Assembly (NCBI GenBank): GCA_015066445.1 | Contig: SVOK01000007.1 | Location: 1 to 64,000 of the forward strand | From: Oscillospiraceae bacterium | GTDB taxonomy: Bacteria; Bacillota; Clostridia; Oscillospirales; Acutalibacteraceae | Reading direction: 5' to 3' | Length of the DNA: 64,000 nucleotides | In this document: piece after piece, positions 35,901 through 45,047 of the stretch | Layout: every line of letters begins with the position of its first letter | Numbering within the stretch: position 1 is the stretch's first letter | Position numbers and translations under genes: made by a program | Notes under the pieces: model-generated | Told to the model about the DNA's origin: nothing | Databases searched by the model: none | What the model saw: only the letters and a program-made list of their open reading frames with translations

Positions 35901-36620
35901 TTAAACTTCTTTTTTCTTTTTGTAGATAAACTTTTCTCCGAGAGAAATATTCTTGTAGCCCAACAAATATGCGCCATAAGCAGTAAGAGGCACAATTGAT
36001 TTAAGCGCTAAAAGCCCCAAAAACTGCAGGAAAGAAACCTCTTTAAAATATATATCAGAGCCTATTACTAAATCAATAAGGCTGTATACACTGAAATTAA
36101 ATATTTTATAAATTCCTATAGGAGTATTCCGTAAAACAAAATAGAAAACACAAAGCAGAATTATTCCCGGAAGCATAGCCAGAATACCGCATTTGAGTCC
36201 TTTAAGCTTGTCCTCTGTTTTGTGCTTAAACTGCACTAAATTGCTGTCCTTTGTTCCCATCTGCCAGAATTTTGGATAAACAAAAGAAACAGTAAGAATC
36301 AAACAGAAAACTGCGGTTACAGTCAAATACACTGCATTGCCCGCTTTTGAAATTTCCGAGCGGATTTTTCTTTCGGTAACGGTATAACCGTTTTCTTCAT
36401 ATTCTGCTTTCTTAGTATCCTCGCCGTCAGCGTAATAATGCTTATAAAGCACCTCAGATTCTTGCGTTTCGCTGCTTGTACCAATGGCTTCATAGCCAAT
36501 ATTTTCACTAAAAGCAGCAGTTATGAGAACAAGCAACGATATAACTAAAAAGAGGCACATTATATCAATAACAACAGTTCTTCCAAACAGTGCAAGGGAA
36601 TTTTTTAATATTTCTTTCAT
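35901..36620 (-). CDS. Multi-pass membrane protein of unknown function
   Basis: The 239-residue protein has an N-terminal membrane segment (about 12-35), a charged loop with KHYYADGEDTKKAEYEENGY, and four or five more helices. I do not recognise a family. ATG 36620 is set by GGTGA five or six bases upstream; the GTG three codons earlier overlaps it. It is likely translated with the DUF624 gene and may belong to the same membrane complex. Confidence 0.65.
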   Translation of the reverse strand: MKEILKNSLALFGRTVVIDIMCLFLVISLLVLITAAFSENIGYEAIGTSSETQESEVLYKHYYADGEDTKKAEYEENGYTVTERKIRSEISKAGNAVYLTVTAVFCLILTVSFVYPKFWQMGTKDSNLVQFKHKTEDKLKGLKCGILAMLPGIILLCVFYFVLRNTPIGIYKIFNFSVYSLIDLVIGSDIYFKEVSFLQFLGLLALKSIVPLTAYGAYLLGYKNISLGEKFIYKKKKEV

Positions 36621-36728
36621 TTGCTTCACCTGATAATCGTATTTTTAACATCTATATAGATTAATTATATTCAAAAAAAATAAAAATGCAAGGATTAAAG
36701 CCAAACCCCGGCATTTTTAATAATTTAT

Positions 36729-37004
36729 TTACAATATCAGTACCAAAATAACAGCTGCAAGCGTTAAAATAGCTCCGCATACAGCCAAAAGCTTTATATT
36801 CCGCTTTCGCTTGCATCTTTTTCTGAGTGCCGTATTTTTAGGAATAGCAGAATCGTAATTAAAAGAAAATTCCGTAGCGGCACGCTTCAACTGCTTTGCA
36901 CTCAGATTACCGTATTCGGGAGTAACATAAAAAACTATTTTTTCAAAAAGCTTACTCCCTGTATTATTTACCTCAATTATTGTTTTGCTTACACCCTTAA
37001 CCAT
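36729..37004 (-). CDS. Small membrane protein with C-terminal helix
   Basis: The 91-residue protein has a folded-looking N-terminus (MVKGVSKTIIEVNNTGSKLF), a basic stretch RKRCKRKRNIK and one C-terminal helix (LLAVCGAILTLAAVILVLIL). That is the plan of a tail-anchored cytoplasmic protein. I recognise no family. It is preserved as an intact frame with a coherent composition and lies about 110 bases upstream of the previous unit. Confidence 0.6.
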   Translation of the reverse strand: MVKGVSKTIIEVNNTGSKLFEKIVFYVTPEYGNLSAKQLKRAATEFSFNYDSAIPKNTALRKRCKRKRNIKLLAVCGAILTLAAVILVLIL

Positions 37005-37104
37005 AGCTTAGCCCCTTTGCTTTACTTCAAGATTAGTGTGGGCACAAATAAGAAAATTTATACAGACAAGCCAAATTTAAGCAAATTTCCACCTTGGTTT
37101 ACAT

Positions 37105-37170
37105 AAAAAAGTGGATAACTCAGTGGAAAAGGTGGATAAATTCACTGTTTCAGCCTAAAAGTTATCAACC
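37105..37170. other. DnaA-box-like cluster
   Basis: Three near matches to the DnaA box TTATCCACA lie in about 65 bases: AGTGGATAA, GGTGGATAA and TTATCAACC. No replication gene is next to it, so it is only a weak candidate. The rest of 37005-37203 shows no gene. Confidence 0.25.
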
Positions 37171-37203
37171 GCCACCCATTTTTCGGGGAATTATGTTAAT
37201 TGA

Positions 37204-37346
37204 ATTGATGTTTATCTGTGTGAATTAAAAAAACTTTGTAGGGGAGGGTTTCAATGCCCTCCCGCAAAAATCAATAATCGGCGGGCAGGCACAGAGACCT
37301 GCCCCTACAGTATTATTTAAATATTTGTCAAAGCTAAACATTAATT
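37204..37346. repeat. MITE-like repeat, copy 2
   Basis: This 143-bp element is the inverted counterpart of the one at 9451-9594. Here the ends are better kept: TTGATGTTTA on the left and TAAACATTAA on the right, a near-perfect terminal inverted repeat. The same two GC-rich palindromic arms form the core. No coding capacity. Confidence 0.75.
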
Positions 37347-37449
37347 TATTTTTCTCTTGCTTTTTTATTTGCATTGTGTTATTATTGCTGTGGTTTAAGG
37401 GAGTAGCCGACGTTTTTTACGTTGCAATTTGCGTCAATACGGTAAGTGA

Positions 37450-37455
37450 TATAAT
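37450..37455 (+). promoter_or_regulatory. Extended -10 promoter of the sodium-pump operon
   Basis: TGATATAAT gives an extended -10; a TTTGCG lies 16 bases upstream. A start near 37462 would give a leader of about 100 bases. Confidence 0.5.
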
Positions 37456-37488
37456 TTATCGCTTACTCGCTTTTGCATTAAACGGCAA

Positions 37489-37528
37489 GACTTTTACCGT
37501 GGAAAGCACGGTAGAGGTCTTTTTTTAT
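37489..37528 (+). terminator. Leader terminator (possible attenuator) before the sodium-pump genes
   Basis: GACTTTTACCGTG and CACGGTAGAGGTC pair over 13 bases (with G-T pairs), with loop GAAAG and then eight T. It lies inside the leader, 38 bases before the coding start. TTTTGC (37471-37476) can instead pair with GCAAGA (37485-37490), which overlaps its left arm, so attenuation is possible. Confidence 0.65.
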
Positions 37529-37565
37529 TCCCTACATAAAATTTATTTAAGAAAGGTTGAACTTA

Positions 37566-38729
37566 ATGGACATTTTGCAAAATTTTGACTTTCTGCTTCA
37601 AGGTTTAAAAGAATTCAGTTGGCAGCACGCAGTGATGTGGCTTATCGGTGGATTACTGATTTTCTTAGCTGTACGCTTTGATATGGAACCTACCTTACTT
37701 TTACCTATGGGATTTGGTACAATTCTTGTTAATATCCCACTTTCAGGCGCCATCACTCAGCTAATAGAAGGTAAAGAAAGGGAAGGAGCTCTCTCTACCC
37801 TCTTTGATGCAGGTATCGCAAACGAACTATTCCCCTTGATACTTTTTATAGGCATAGGTGCTATGATAGACTTCGGTCCTCTGCTTTCTAACCCTAAGCT
37901 TATGATTTTCGGTGCAGCAGCACAGTTTGGTATCTTCTTCACTCTTTTCGTAGCTTCATTCTTCTTCCCCCATATTCAAGAAGCTGCTTCAATCGGTGTT
38001 ATAGGCGCAGCAGACGGCCCTACCGCTATAGTTGTTGCAAATGGACTTTTAGGACCCAAAAATGAAATCACCGGTGCGATTATGGTTGCGGCATACTCTT
38101 ATATGGCATTAGTTCCCATTATTCAGCCACCTGTAATCAAGCTCCTTACCACTAAAAAGGAACGCCTTATTCGTATGCCTTACTCACCTAAAAGCGTTTC
38201 CAAGCTTACAAAAATACTTTTCCCCATAGTTATTACCGCTATAGCAGGTATTGTAGCCCCCGAATCTGTATCGCTTGTAGGCTTCCTCATGTTCGGTAAC
38301 CTTATACGTGAATGTGGAGTGCTCAATTCCCTTTCTGACACAGCACAGAATGTTCTTGCAAATCTAATTACCATATTCTTAGGTATCACAATTGCCTGCA
38401 GAATGACAGCAGCGGAATTCCTACGGCCCAGAACTCTTCTTATATTAGGTCTTGGACTTTTTGCTTTCATTTTTGATACCGCTTTCGGTGTTGTATTTGC
38501 TAAATTCATCAACATCTTCCTGCCCAAGGGCAAAAAAATCAATCCTATGATAGGCGCAGCAGGTATTTCAGCATTCCCCATGTCTGGACGTGTTGTTCAT
38601 AAAATGGGACTTAAAGAAGACCCTCAAAACTTCCTGCTTATGCACTCTATCGGCGTAAACGTTTCGGGACAGATAGCTTCTGTTATAGCCGGCGGACTTA
38701 TTTTGGGCTATTTTGACCCCATTGCATAG
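37566..38729 (+). CDS. oadB: Sodium-translocating decarboxylase beta subunit
   Basis: The 387-residue membrane protein (about 11 segments) matches OadB/GcdB/MmdB: FDMEPTLLLPMGFGTILVNI, GIGAMIDFGPLLSNP, GVIGAADGPTAIVVANGLLG and the C-terminal GAAGISAFPMSGRVVHKMG. The conserved Asp in IGAADGPTA is part of the sodium path. The beta subunit couples decarboxylation of a biotin-bound carboxyl group to Na+ export. ATG 37566 follows AAGAAAGG; the TTG nine bases upstream is less likely. The alpha and biotin-carrier subunits are not here. Confidence 0.9.
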   Translation: MDILQNFDFLLQGLKEFSWQHAVMWLIGGLLIFLAVRFDMEPTLLLPMGFGTILVNIPLSGAITQLIEGKEREGALSTLFDAGIANELFPLILFIGIGAMIDFGPLLSNPKLMIFGAAAQFGIFFTLFVASFFFPHIQEAASIGVIGAADGPTAIVVANGLLGPKNEITGAIMVAAYSYMALVPIIQPPVIKLLTTKKERLIRMPYSPKSVSKLTKILFPIVITAIAGIVAPESVSLVGFLMFGNLIRECGVLNSLSDTAQNVLANLITIFLGITIACRMTAAEFLRPRTLLILGLGLFAFIFDTAFGVVFAKFINIFLPKGKKINPMIGAAGISAFPMSGRVVHKMGLKEDPQNFLLMHSIGVNVSGQIASVIAGGLILGYFDPIA

Positions 38730-38753
38730 TAAAGAAAGGATTTGATTAGTATT

Positions 38754-38915
38754 ATGATGTTATTGAAGAGTTTTTTAGGCATTGACATATACACCCAAAA
38801 TATGTCAGAAAGTTTAAAATTCCTTATAGTGGGTATGCTCGGTATTTTCGCTGTTATTGGTATAATTATTCTTGTAACCATGCTTATTAACAAAGTTTTT
38901 TCGGGCAAAAAATAA
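38754..38915 (+). CDS. oadG: Sodium-pump decarboxylase gamma-like subunit (OadG family)
   Basis: A 53-residue protein with a single membrane helix: LKFLIVGMLGIFAVIGIIIL continuing VTMLINKVF, then a short basic tail. The pattern V-G-M-hhh-F-hhL matches OadG subunits, which anchor and stabilise the decarboxylase complex. It begins 24 bases after oadB, with AAAGGA about 13 bases before the first of two ATG codons, a weak spacing. A terminator follows, so the operon has just these two genes. Confidence 0.75.
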   Translation: MMLLKSFLGIDIYTQNMSESLKFLIVGMLGIFAVIGIIILVTMLINKVFSGKK

Positions 38916-38958
38916 AATTTAATAGAAAATTCATTTACTAAATTAAGGAAATGGTATA

Positions 38959-38998
38959 TAATAAGCTTACAGAACTTTCTGTAAGCTTATTTTTTTTG
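38959..38998 (+). terminator. Terminator of the sodium-pump operon
   Basis: AATAAGCTTACAGA and TCTGTAAGCTTATT form a perfect stem followed by T8. Confidence 0.88.
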
Positions 38999-39009
38999 GA
39001 GATTTTGAT

Positions 39010-40170
39010 ATGGAGCTTAATTCTAAAAATATTAAAAGAATCCTGTTTATTATTTTTTGCAGTGCTATTATTTTTGCGGCTGTGCTCAACGCAGGCAGGG
39101 TTTTCGGCGTGGTTTCAAATGTTTTTTCTCTTTTCGCCCCCATTATAGCCGCTTTATGCATAGCCTTTGTGCTTAATGTTTTGCTTACAGCGCTTGAAAC
39201 AAAGGTGTTTTTCTTTTTTGATAAAGCAAAGAAAAAATTTGTGCGAAAGCTTAAACGGCCGCTCTGCCTTATACTCACTTATCTTATAGGCTTCGGTTTA
39301 ATCTCACTTTTAATACTTGTAATAATCCCTGATATTGTTGATACTGTGACATATCTTATTGAAAAGATGCCGGGATTTATTGCAGATGCCACCAATTGGT
39401 TGCAGAGCTTTTTAGGGAAATTTGATATTGAAATAGAAGCACTGCCCGGAACAAACGTAAACTGGACAGTTGTTGCGAATACAGTTAAAAACTGGTTCTC
39501 CGGCTCAGAGGCTCAAATTGTCGGCGATGCGGTAAATATTACAACCTCACTTTTCTCAGGCGTGTTTGATACTGTTTTCAGCCTTGTGATTTCGGTTTAT
39601 ATTTTAGCCCAAAAGGAAAGAATCGGCGCATTTGTAAAGCGCACGCTGGATGCTTTTCTCCCTCAAAAAACAACAAACATTATCTACCACATTTCTTCTC
39701 AAACAGCTTATACCTTCTCCCGATTTATAGGCGGTCAGCTTACCGAAGCTCTTATTTTAGGTCTTCTATGTTATATTGGAATGCTGATATTCGGCTTCCC
39801 GAATGCGCTTATAATCTCGGTGCTGATAGCTGTGACTTCTTTAGTACCTGTAGTCGGAGCTACAATAGGCGTGGTCATCGGAGCCTTGCTAATCTTTATC
39901 ACCGATCCGCTGAAGGCTTTGCTTTTTGTGATATTCTTCCTTGTTTTACAGCAGGTTGAAGGAAATCTTATTTACCCGAAGGTTGTTGGCAAAGCGGTAG
40001 GTCTTCCGGGAGTGCTTGTTGTAAGTGCTGTGCTTATCGGCGGAAACATAGGCGGGGTTATGGGAACTCTGTTAGCTGTTCCCACCTGCGCTACTCTTTA
40101 TGTTTTCCTTAAAGAGGCTGTGGATTATTTCCAGAAAAAGAAAGCCTTAAAAAATGAAATAACAGAATAA
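39010..40170 (+). CDS. AI-2E family transporter (PerM/YtvI type)
   Basis: A 386-residue membrane protein with about eight segments. The family motif GQLTEALILGLLCYIGMLIF and GVVIGALLIF, then FLVLQQVEGNLIYPKVVGKA, are characteristic. The family includes autoinducer-2 exporters, Na+/H+ antiporters and SpoIVB-related YtvI; the substrate cannot be told. TGGAG precedes ATG 39010. It is convergent with the peptidase gene, sharing a terminator. Confidence 0.87.
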   Translation: MELNSKNIKRILFIIFCSAIIFAAVLNAGRVFGVVSNVFSLFAPIIAALCIAFVLNVLLTALETKVFFFFDKAKKKFVRKLKRPLCLILTYLIGFGLISLLILVIIPDIVDTVTYLIEKMPGFIADATNWLQSFLGKFDIEIEALPGTNVNWTVVANTVKNWFSGSEAQIVGDAVNITTSLFSGVFDTVFSLVISVYILAQKERIGAFVKRTLDAFLPQKTTNIIYHISSQTAYTFSRFIGGQLTEALILGLLCYIGMLIFGFPNALIISVLIAVTSLVPVVGATIGVVIGALLIFITDPLKALLFVIFFLVLQQVEGNLIYPKVVGKAVGLPGVLVVSAVLIGGNIGGVMGTLLAVPTCATLYVFLKEAVDYFQKKKALKNEITE

Positions 40171-40173
40171 CTG

Positions 40174-40216
40174 CAATAAACGGGAATGAGTAAAAACTCA
40201 TTCCCGTTTATTTTTT
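40174..40216. terminator. Bidirectional terminator
   Basis: AATAAACGGGAATGAGT and its complement form a long perfect stem between two convergent genes. Confidence 0.9.
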
Positions 40217-41282
40217 AAAGCACTACAAGCTCTTTTGGGCTTTTGGTTAAATTTTCATAGCCGTTATCGGTCACGACCACCATATCCTCAATTCTTACGC
40301 CGAATTCACCAGGCAAATATATGCCCGGCTCAACGGTCATTATCATACCTTTTTTAAGAGGAGTTTTGTCCCTTGTATTGCAGGCAGGGCTTTCGTGAAT
40401 TTCCAGTCCTACGCTGTGGCCGAGTCCGTGACCGAAAAATTCACCGTATCCTGCATTTGAGATAATATCCCTTGCTGCTTTATCCACCTGAAAGCAAGCT
40501 ACTCCCGGCTTTATCATATCAAGCGACGCCTGCTGTGCCGCCATAACCGTTTCATAAATTTTTCTTTGCTTTTCTGTAACATTGCCAACAGCTACTGTGC
40601 GTGTCATATCAGAGCGGTAGCCGTTTACAACGCCGCCGAAATCCATTGTTACAAAATCGCCTTTTTCAATTTTTTTATCCGTTGGCACACCGTGAGGAAG
40701 CGAAGAATTTTTGCCTGAAACCACAATAAAATCGAAAGCTACACCCTCACTTCCACGCTCACGCATAAAAAATTCCATCTTAAGGGCGATTTCCCTTTCG
40801 GTGGCATCGGGTTTAATAAAATCTAAAATATAAGAAAAAGCCTCGTCCGTGAGTGCCTGCGCCTTTTTAATGCTTTCAAGCTCACTATCGTCCTTTAAAG
40901 AACGCATATTAGAAATTTTATCACTGATTTTGCTTTCCTCACTCACGTTAAAACCTTCAAAAGCCTTACGCAAATTTTTAAGCTCATTTAAATTTACCTC
41001 ATTGGTTTCTATGAAAATATCCGTTACAGCTTCATTTTTAAGCATTTCGCAAATTTCTGCATAAACCCTTTTTGCAAGCCTTACTTCCAAATGGGATACT
41101 TCTTTCTGCGCCTTTTCAAAATATCTGAAATCGATAAATAAAACAGCCCTATTTTTTGTTATAAGCACTATTCCTGCCGAGGATTTAAAGCCTGTAAAAT
41201 AAAGGCGGTTTGTGTCCTCCGTAATAAGCGCCGCTTCACCCTTTCCTAATACCTTTCTTAAATTTTCTATTCGTTTTTTCAT
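40215..41282 (-). CDS. M24-family aminopeptidase (Xaa-Pro type)
   Basis: The 355-residue protein has a creatinase-like N-terminal domain and the M24 pita-bread domain with all five metal ligands: Asp in VTMDFGG and YRSDMTRT, His in [14 protein letters not shown], Glu in [10 protein letters not shown] and RIEDMVVV. It resembles PepQ/PepP, which cut peptides next to proline in the cytoplasm. Its start lies inside the end of the symporter gene (47-base overlap), with AAAGGAAG before the ATG. Confidence 0.9.
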   Translation of the reverse strand: MKKRIENLRKVLGKGEAALITEDTNRLYFTGFKSSAGIVLITKNRAVLFIDFRYFEKAQKEVSHLEVRLAKRVYAEICEMLKNEAVTDIFIETNEVNLNELKNLRKAFEGFNVSEESKISDKISNMRSLKDDSELESIKKAQALTDEAFSYILDFIKPDATEREIALKMEFFMRERGSEGVAFDFIVVSGKNSSLPHGVPTDKKIEKGDFVTMDFGGVVNGYRSDMTRTVAVGNVTEKQRKIYETVMAAQQASLDMIKPGVACFQVDKAARDIISNAGYGEFFGHGLGHSVGLEIHESPACNTRDKTPLKKGMIMTVEPGIYLPGEFGVRIEDMVVVTDNGYENLTKSPKELVVL

Positions 41283-42591
41283 ACTTTTCTTCCTTTAAAA
41301 AATTATCATTGAGCATCAGTATCGCAGGCAAATTAAGGCAAAGCATTATTCCGTTTAAAAATGCTGCCGCCCGCCACACAAAGCCTGTATTTACAACCGC
41401 TCCCAAAATGCAGGACAGCGGATAAACCGCCTTGAAAACTGTTTTGCCGATTTTTCCAAATAAATATTCAGAGCTTATGTCTCCATAAACAGCCCAGCCT
41501 ATAACGCTGGAAAACCCGAAAACACACATCATTACCGCAAGAAGCGTTTTTGCCAAGTCCCCAAAGCCGGTTTCAAGCGCTGCTCTCACAAGCTCTGTGG
41601 AAGCGGCATTTCCGTAATCTATATTAACTCTGCTGCAAAGAATTGTCAATGCAGTAAGAGTACATAAAAGAATAGTATCAATAAAAACCTCGAATATACC
41701 GTAAAGTCCCTGTGTATTACTGTCAGCATCGAAAGCCGCAGAATGAGCCATCGCCGAAGTGCCAAGCCCTGCCTCATTAGAGAAAACTCCTCTGGAAGCG
41801 CCTATCATCATAGCCGTTCCCACAGAGCCTACCGCTCCGCCGGTTACCGCTCTCGGGTTAAAAGCACCCTCAATTATCATTTTAAAAGCTGTTGGCAAAA
41901 AATCTATATTAAGCGCAATTATCGCTACCGACATTATAACATAAATTACCGACATTAGTGGAACTAATTTTTCAGTAACAGCACCGATCCGCTTTATTCC
42001 GCCGCCCATAATAACCGCTGTTGCCGCACCGAAAACAATACCTAAAATAAGCCTTGTTTTTATATCTCCGCCAACCGCTGTTACCGAGGCATTGGTCTGG
42101 GTCATATTACCGCTTACTATCACTGCCGGTATTGTAACCAAAGTGAATAAAATCCCTAAAATACCAAACTTCTTACTCAATCCGTTTTTTATGTAATACA
42201 TCGGGCCTCCGCGGTATTTCTCGCCTTGTTTTTCACGGAAAATTATAGCTAAAGCTATCTCACCGAATTTCACCGCCATTCCGCAAAGAGCACTTATCCA
42301 CATCCAGAATACAGCCCCTGCTCCGCCTATTGAGAGCGCCCCTGCAACACCTGCAATATTACCTGTTCCCACCGTTGCCGAAATTGCAGTACAAGCCGCC
42401 CTGTATGAGCTTATTTCACCCTCATTCGTTTTGCACTTAAAAGCCTTTACTACCAAGGCTACCGATTTCGGGAATTTAGAAAACTGAAAAAAACCACCCT
42501 TAACAGTAAGATAAACGCCCGTAATTATCAGTATTAAAAAAGGAAATGTGCCCGAAATCAGATTTTCCGCAAACAACAAAAACGCTTTCAA
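41236..42591 (-). CDS. Alanine/glycine:sodium symporter (AGCS family)
   Basis: A 451-residue protein of about 11 membrane segments with the AGCS signatures AACTAISATVGTGNIAGVAG and GGPMYYIKNG, plus GASRGVFSNEAGLGTSAMAH. It imports alanine or glycine with Na+. I set the start at TTG 42591, five bases after GGTGA; the ATG and GTG just upstream overlap that Shine-Dalgarno. The end overlaps the peptidase gene, linking amino-acid uptake with peptide use. Confidence 0.9.
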   Translation of the reverse strand: MKAFLLFAENLISGTFPFLILIITGVYLTVKGGFFQFSKFPKSVALVVKAFKCKTNEGEISSYRAACTAISATVGTGNIAGVAGALSIGGAGAVFWMWISALCGMAVKFGEIALAIIFREKQGEKYRGGPMYYIKNGLSKKFGILGILFTLVTIPAVIVSGNMTQTNASVTAVGGDIKTRLILGIVFGAATAVIMGGGIKRIGAVTEKLVPLMSVIYVIMSVAIIALNIDFLPTAFKMIIEGAFNPRAVTGGAVGSVGTAMMIGASRGVFSNEAGLGTSAMAHSAAFDADSNTQGLYGIFEVFIDTILLCTLTALTILCSRVNIDYGNAASTELVRAALETGFGDLAKTLLAVMMCVFGFSSVIGWAVYGDISSEYLFGKIGKTVFKAVYPLSCILGAVVNTGFVWRAAAFLNGIMLCLNLPAILMLNDNFLKEEKYEKTNRKFKKGIRKG

Positions 42592-42657
42592 TACCATCAC
42601 CCCAAAATATAGTATTTAAAGCTATAAAAAAATATGCTTATTAGTTATATTTTACTA

Positions 42658-42686
42658 TTGTGAAATTTATATAAATGTTGTATAAT
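42658..42686 (+). promoter_or_regulatory. Promoter of the cysteine desulfurase operon
   Basis: TTGTGA (42658-42663) and TATAAT (42681-42686) are 17 bases apart, with the start codon 38 bases downstream. Confidence 0.65.
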
Positions 42687-42723
42687 ATAAAAGAATATAC
42701 AATATCTTGGAAGTGCATAATTT

Positions 42724-43863
42724 TTGGAACACATAATATATCTCGATAACAGCGCTACCACCAAGCCCTGCAAAACGGCTTGCGAATATATAAATCAGGC
42801 TCTTGTTTCAAATTGGGGCAACCCGTCCTCACTTCATTCTTTAGGTATAGAAGCAGAATTAACGGTTAATTCTGCAAGAGAATGTATTGCAAAAGCGATA
42901 TCTGCAAGAGCTGATGAAATTATATTTACAGGAAGCGGAACTGAGGCTAATAATACAGCGATTATGTCCGCAATATCCCGTAAAAGCCGAGGCAACAGGG
43001 TTATCACAACCGCTATAGAGCACCCGTCAGTTTTAGAAACCGTTAAAAGGCTTGAAAACAGCGGATTTGAGGTTATAAAATTAGGGTGTGACAGTAACGG
43101 CTCTGTAAAGCTCTCCGAGCTTGAGGCCGCTCTCAATGAAAAAACCGTTCTTGTAAGCATTATGCTTGTAAATAATGAAATCGGCTCTGTTCAGCCTATA
43201 GCTGAAGCCTCAAAGCTTATAAAAAAGCTGTCGCCTAACGCACTTTTCCATTGTGATGCAGTGCAGGGCTTCGGTAAGCTTAATATAAATGTTAAAACCT
43301 TGGGAGTGGACCTGCTGACAGCCAGCGCTCATAAAATACACGGTCCTAAAGGTATCGGCTTTTTATACTGTAAAAAAGGCGTTAGCATTGCTCCGTTTAT
43401 TACAGGCGGCGGTCAGGAAAAAGGTATGCGTTCGGGAACAGAGGCAGTACCACTTATAGCAGGCTTTATGGGTGCTTTAAAGGAGCTTGGCAGTTTAGAA
43501 GAAAATCTTAAAAAAATCAGTAGCATAAATCTTTATGCCCGTGAGCTTTTTACTGCATCGGGATTTATTGACATTAATTCCCCCGAAAATGCCCTGCCTT
43601 ATATACTCAATATTTCGGTTGTGGGCTACCGTTCGGAAACCCTGCTTCATTTTCTTGAAAGTAAAAATATTTTTGTTTCTTCAGGAAGTGCCTGCGCTAA
43701 AGGAGAAGCGAGCTATGTTCTGTCGGCCTTAGGGCTTGACAAAAAACGTAGCGACAGTGCTTTAAGATTAAGCTTTTCAAAAGATACTACTAAGGAGGAA
43801 TTAGCTCTGACACTTGATGCCTTAAAGGAAGCGGTATCACGGCTCAGACGCTCTAAAATATGA
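42724..43863 (+). CDS. Cysteine desulfurase (NifS/IscS-like)
   Basis: The 379-residue PLP enzyme has YLDNSATTKPC, GSGTEANNTAI, the cofactor Lys in SAHKIHGPKG and the active-site Cys in SSGSACAKG. It takes sulfur from cysteine for transfer as persulfide. TTG is the start, after GGAAGTG. The gene overlaps thiI by 4 bases, so its sulfur is likely passed to ThiI for tRNA thiolation, as is common in Firmicutes (NifZ/ThiI pairing). Confidence 0.9.
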   Translation: MEHIIYLDNSATTKPCKTACEYINQALVSNWGNPSSLHSLGIEAELTVNSARECIAKAISARADEIIFTGSGTEANNTAIMSAISRKSRGNRVITTAIEHPSVLETVKRLENSGFEVIKLGCDSNGSVKLSELEAALNEKTVLVSIMLVNNEIGSVQPIAEASKLIKKLSPNALFHCDAVQGFGKLNINVKTLGVDLLTASAHKIHGPKGIGFLYCKKGVSIAPFITGGGQEKGMRSGTEAVPLIAGFMGALKELGSLEENLKKISSINLYARELFTASGFIDINSPENALPYILNISVVGYRSETLLHFLESKNIFVSSGSACAKGEASYVLSALGLDKKRSDSALRLSFSKDTTKEELALTLDALKEAVSRLRRSKI

Positions 43864-45029
43864 AAGAAATAATACTTATTAAAAACGGTGAGTTAGCCTT
43901 AAAGGGACTCAACCGCAGCAATTTTGAGGATATACTTATTAAAAATATGCGCCGCCGTCTAAAAAGCCTCGGAGAGGTATCAATAAGAAAGGCACAGTCA
44001 ACAATTTATGTTGAGCCTCAGAGTGATGATTTCGATTTTGACGAGGCTTTGGAGCGTGTTGGACTTATTTTCGGTATTGCTGGCTACAGCCGTGCCTGTG
44101 TTTGCGAAAAAAGCATGGAGGACATTCTTTCCCGCTCGGTTGAATATTTAAGGGAAAGTCTGGAAAACATAAAAACATTCAAGGTTGAAGCCAAAAGAGC
44201 TGACAAAAGCTTTCCGCTTACCTCTCCCGAAATCTGCCGTGAGCTTGGAGGCACTCTTCTCAGAGCTTTCCCACACTTAAAGGTGGATGTTCACAACCCT
44301 GATAAAACCGTTTTTGTTGAAATCCGTGATTATAACGCTTATGTGAGAGCCGAACAGCTGACAGGCGCAGGCGGTTTGCCGGTTGGTACTGCAGGCACTG
44401 CTTCAATACTCATTTCAGGAGGTATTGACAGCCCTGTAGCCGCCTGGACAATGGCTAAAAGAGGTCTTCGCCTCAATGCGATACATTTTGCAAGCCCACC
44501 CTACACCAGCGCCAGAGCCGAGCTCAAAGTGCGTACTTTGCTTTCTAAAGTAGCTCGTTACAGCGGTTGTATTAATCTTGCAATTGTACCCTTTACCGAA
44601 ATTCAGGATAAAATTGCAGAGCTTTGCCCCGAGGATTACTTCACTCTCATAATGCGCAGAATGATGATGCGTATTTCGGAAAAATTGGCACAAAAATCAG
44701 GTAGCCTTGCTCTTATCACTGGTGAAAGCCTCGGTCAGGTTGCAAGCCAGACATTGCCTGCTCTTGTTACTACGGACAGCGTTGTAAATATGCCGGTGTT
44801 GCGTCCGCTTATAGGTATGGACAAAGAAGAAATTGTCAGAATTTCCCGAAATATTGACACCTTTGAAACCTCTATTTTACCATACGAGGATTGCTGTACA
44901 GTATTTACTCCTAAGCATCCTAAAACCAGACCCACCTTAGAGCTTTGCGAAAAGGCAGAGGCGGCGCTTAACATTGATGAGCTTATAGAAAAGGCAATTG
45001 CTGCTACAGAATATTCTTATATAGATTAA
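43860..45029 (+). CDS. thiI: tRNA 4-thiouridine synthase ThiI
   Basis: The 389-residue protein has an N-terminal ferredoxin-like domain starting EIILIKNGELALKGLNRSNF, a THUMP domain, and a PP-loop domain with ILISGGIDSPVAAWTM (near 180) and GESLGQVASQT. It makes 4-thiouridine at tRNA position 8. It lacks the rhodanese domain, as in most Firmicutes, so sulfur comes directly from the desulfurase encoded upstream. Confidence 0.94.
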   Translation: MKEIILIKNGELALKGLNRSNFEDILIKNMRRRLKSLGEVSIRKAQSTIYVEPQSDDFDFDEALERVGLIFGIAGYSRACVCEKSMEDILSRSVEYLRESLENIKTFKVEAKRADKSFPLTSPEICRELGGTLLRAFPHLKVDVHNPDKTVFVEIRDYNAYVRAEQLTGAGGLPVGTAGTASILISGGIDSPVAAWTMAKRGLRLNAIHFASPPYTSARAELKVRTLLSKVARYSGCINLAIVPFTEIQDKIAELCPEDYFTLIMRRMMMRISEKLAQKSGSLALITGESLGQVASQTLPALVTTDSVVNMPVLRPLIGMDKEEIVRISRNIDTFETSILPYEDCCTVFTPKHPKTRPTLELCEKAEAALNIDELIEKAIAATEYSYID

Positions 45030-45047
45030 ACCGAAAGGATTTTTCAA

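Noticed and set aside
37325..37588. 87-codon frame upstream of the sodium-pump gene
   Set aside because: It spans the promoter and leader terminator and overlaps the true start; no ribosome binding site.
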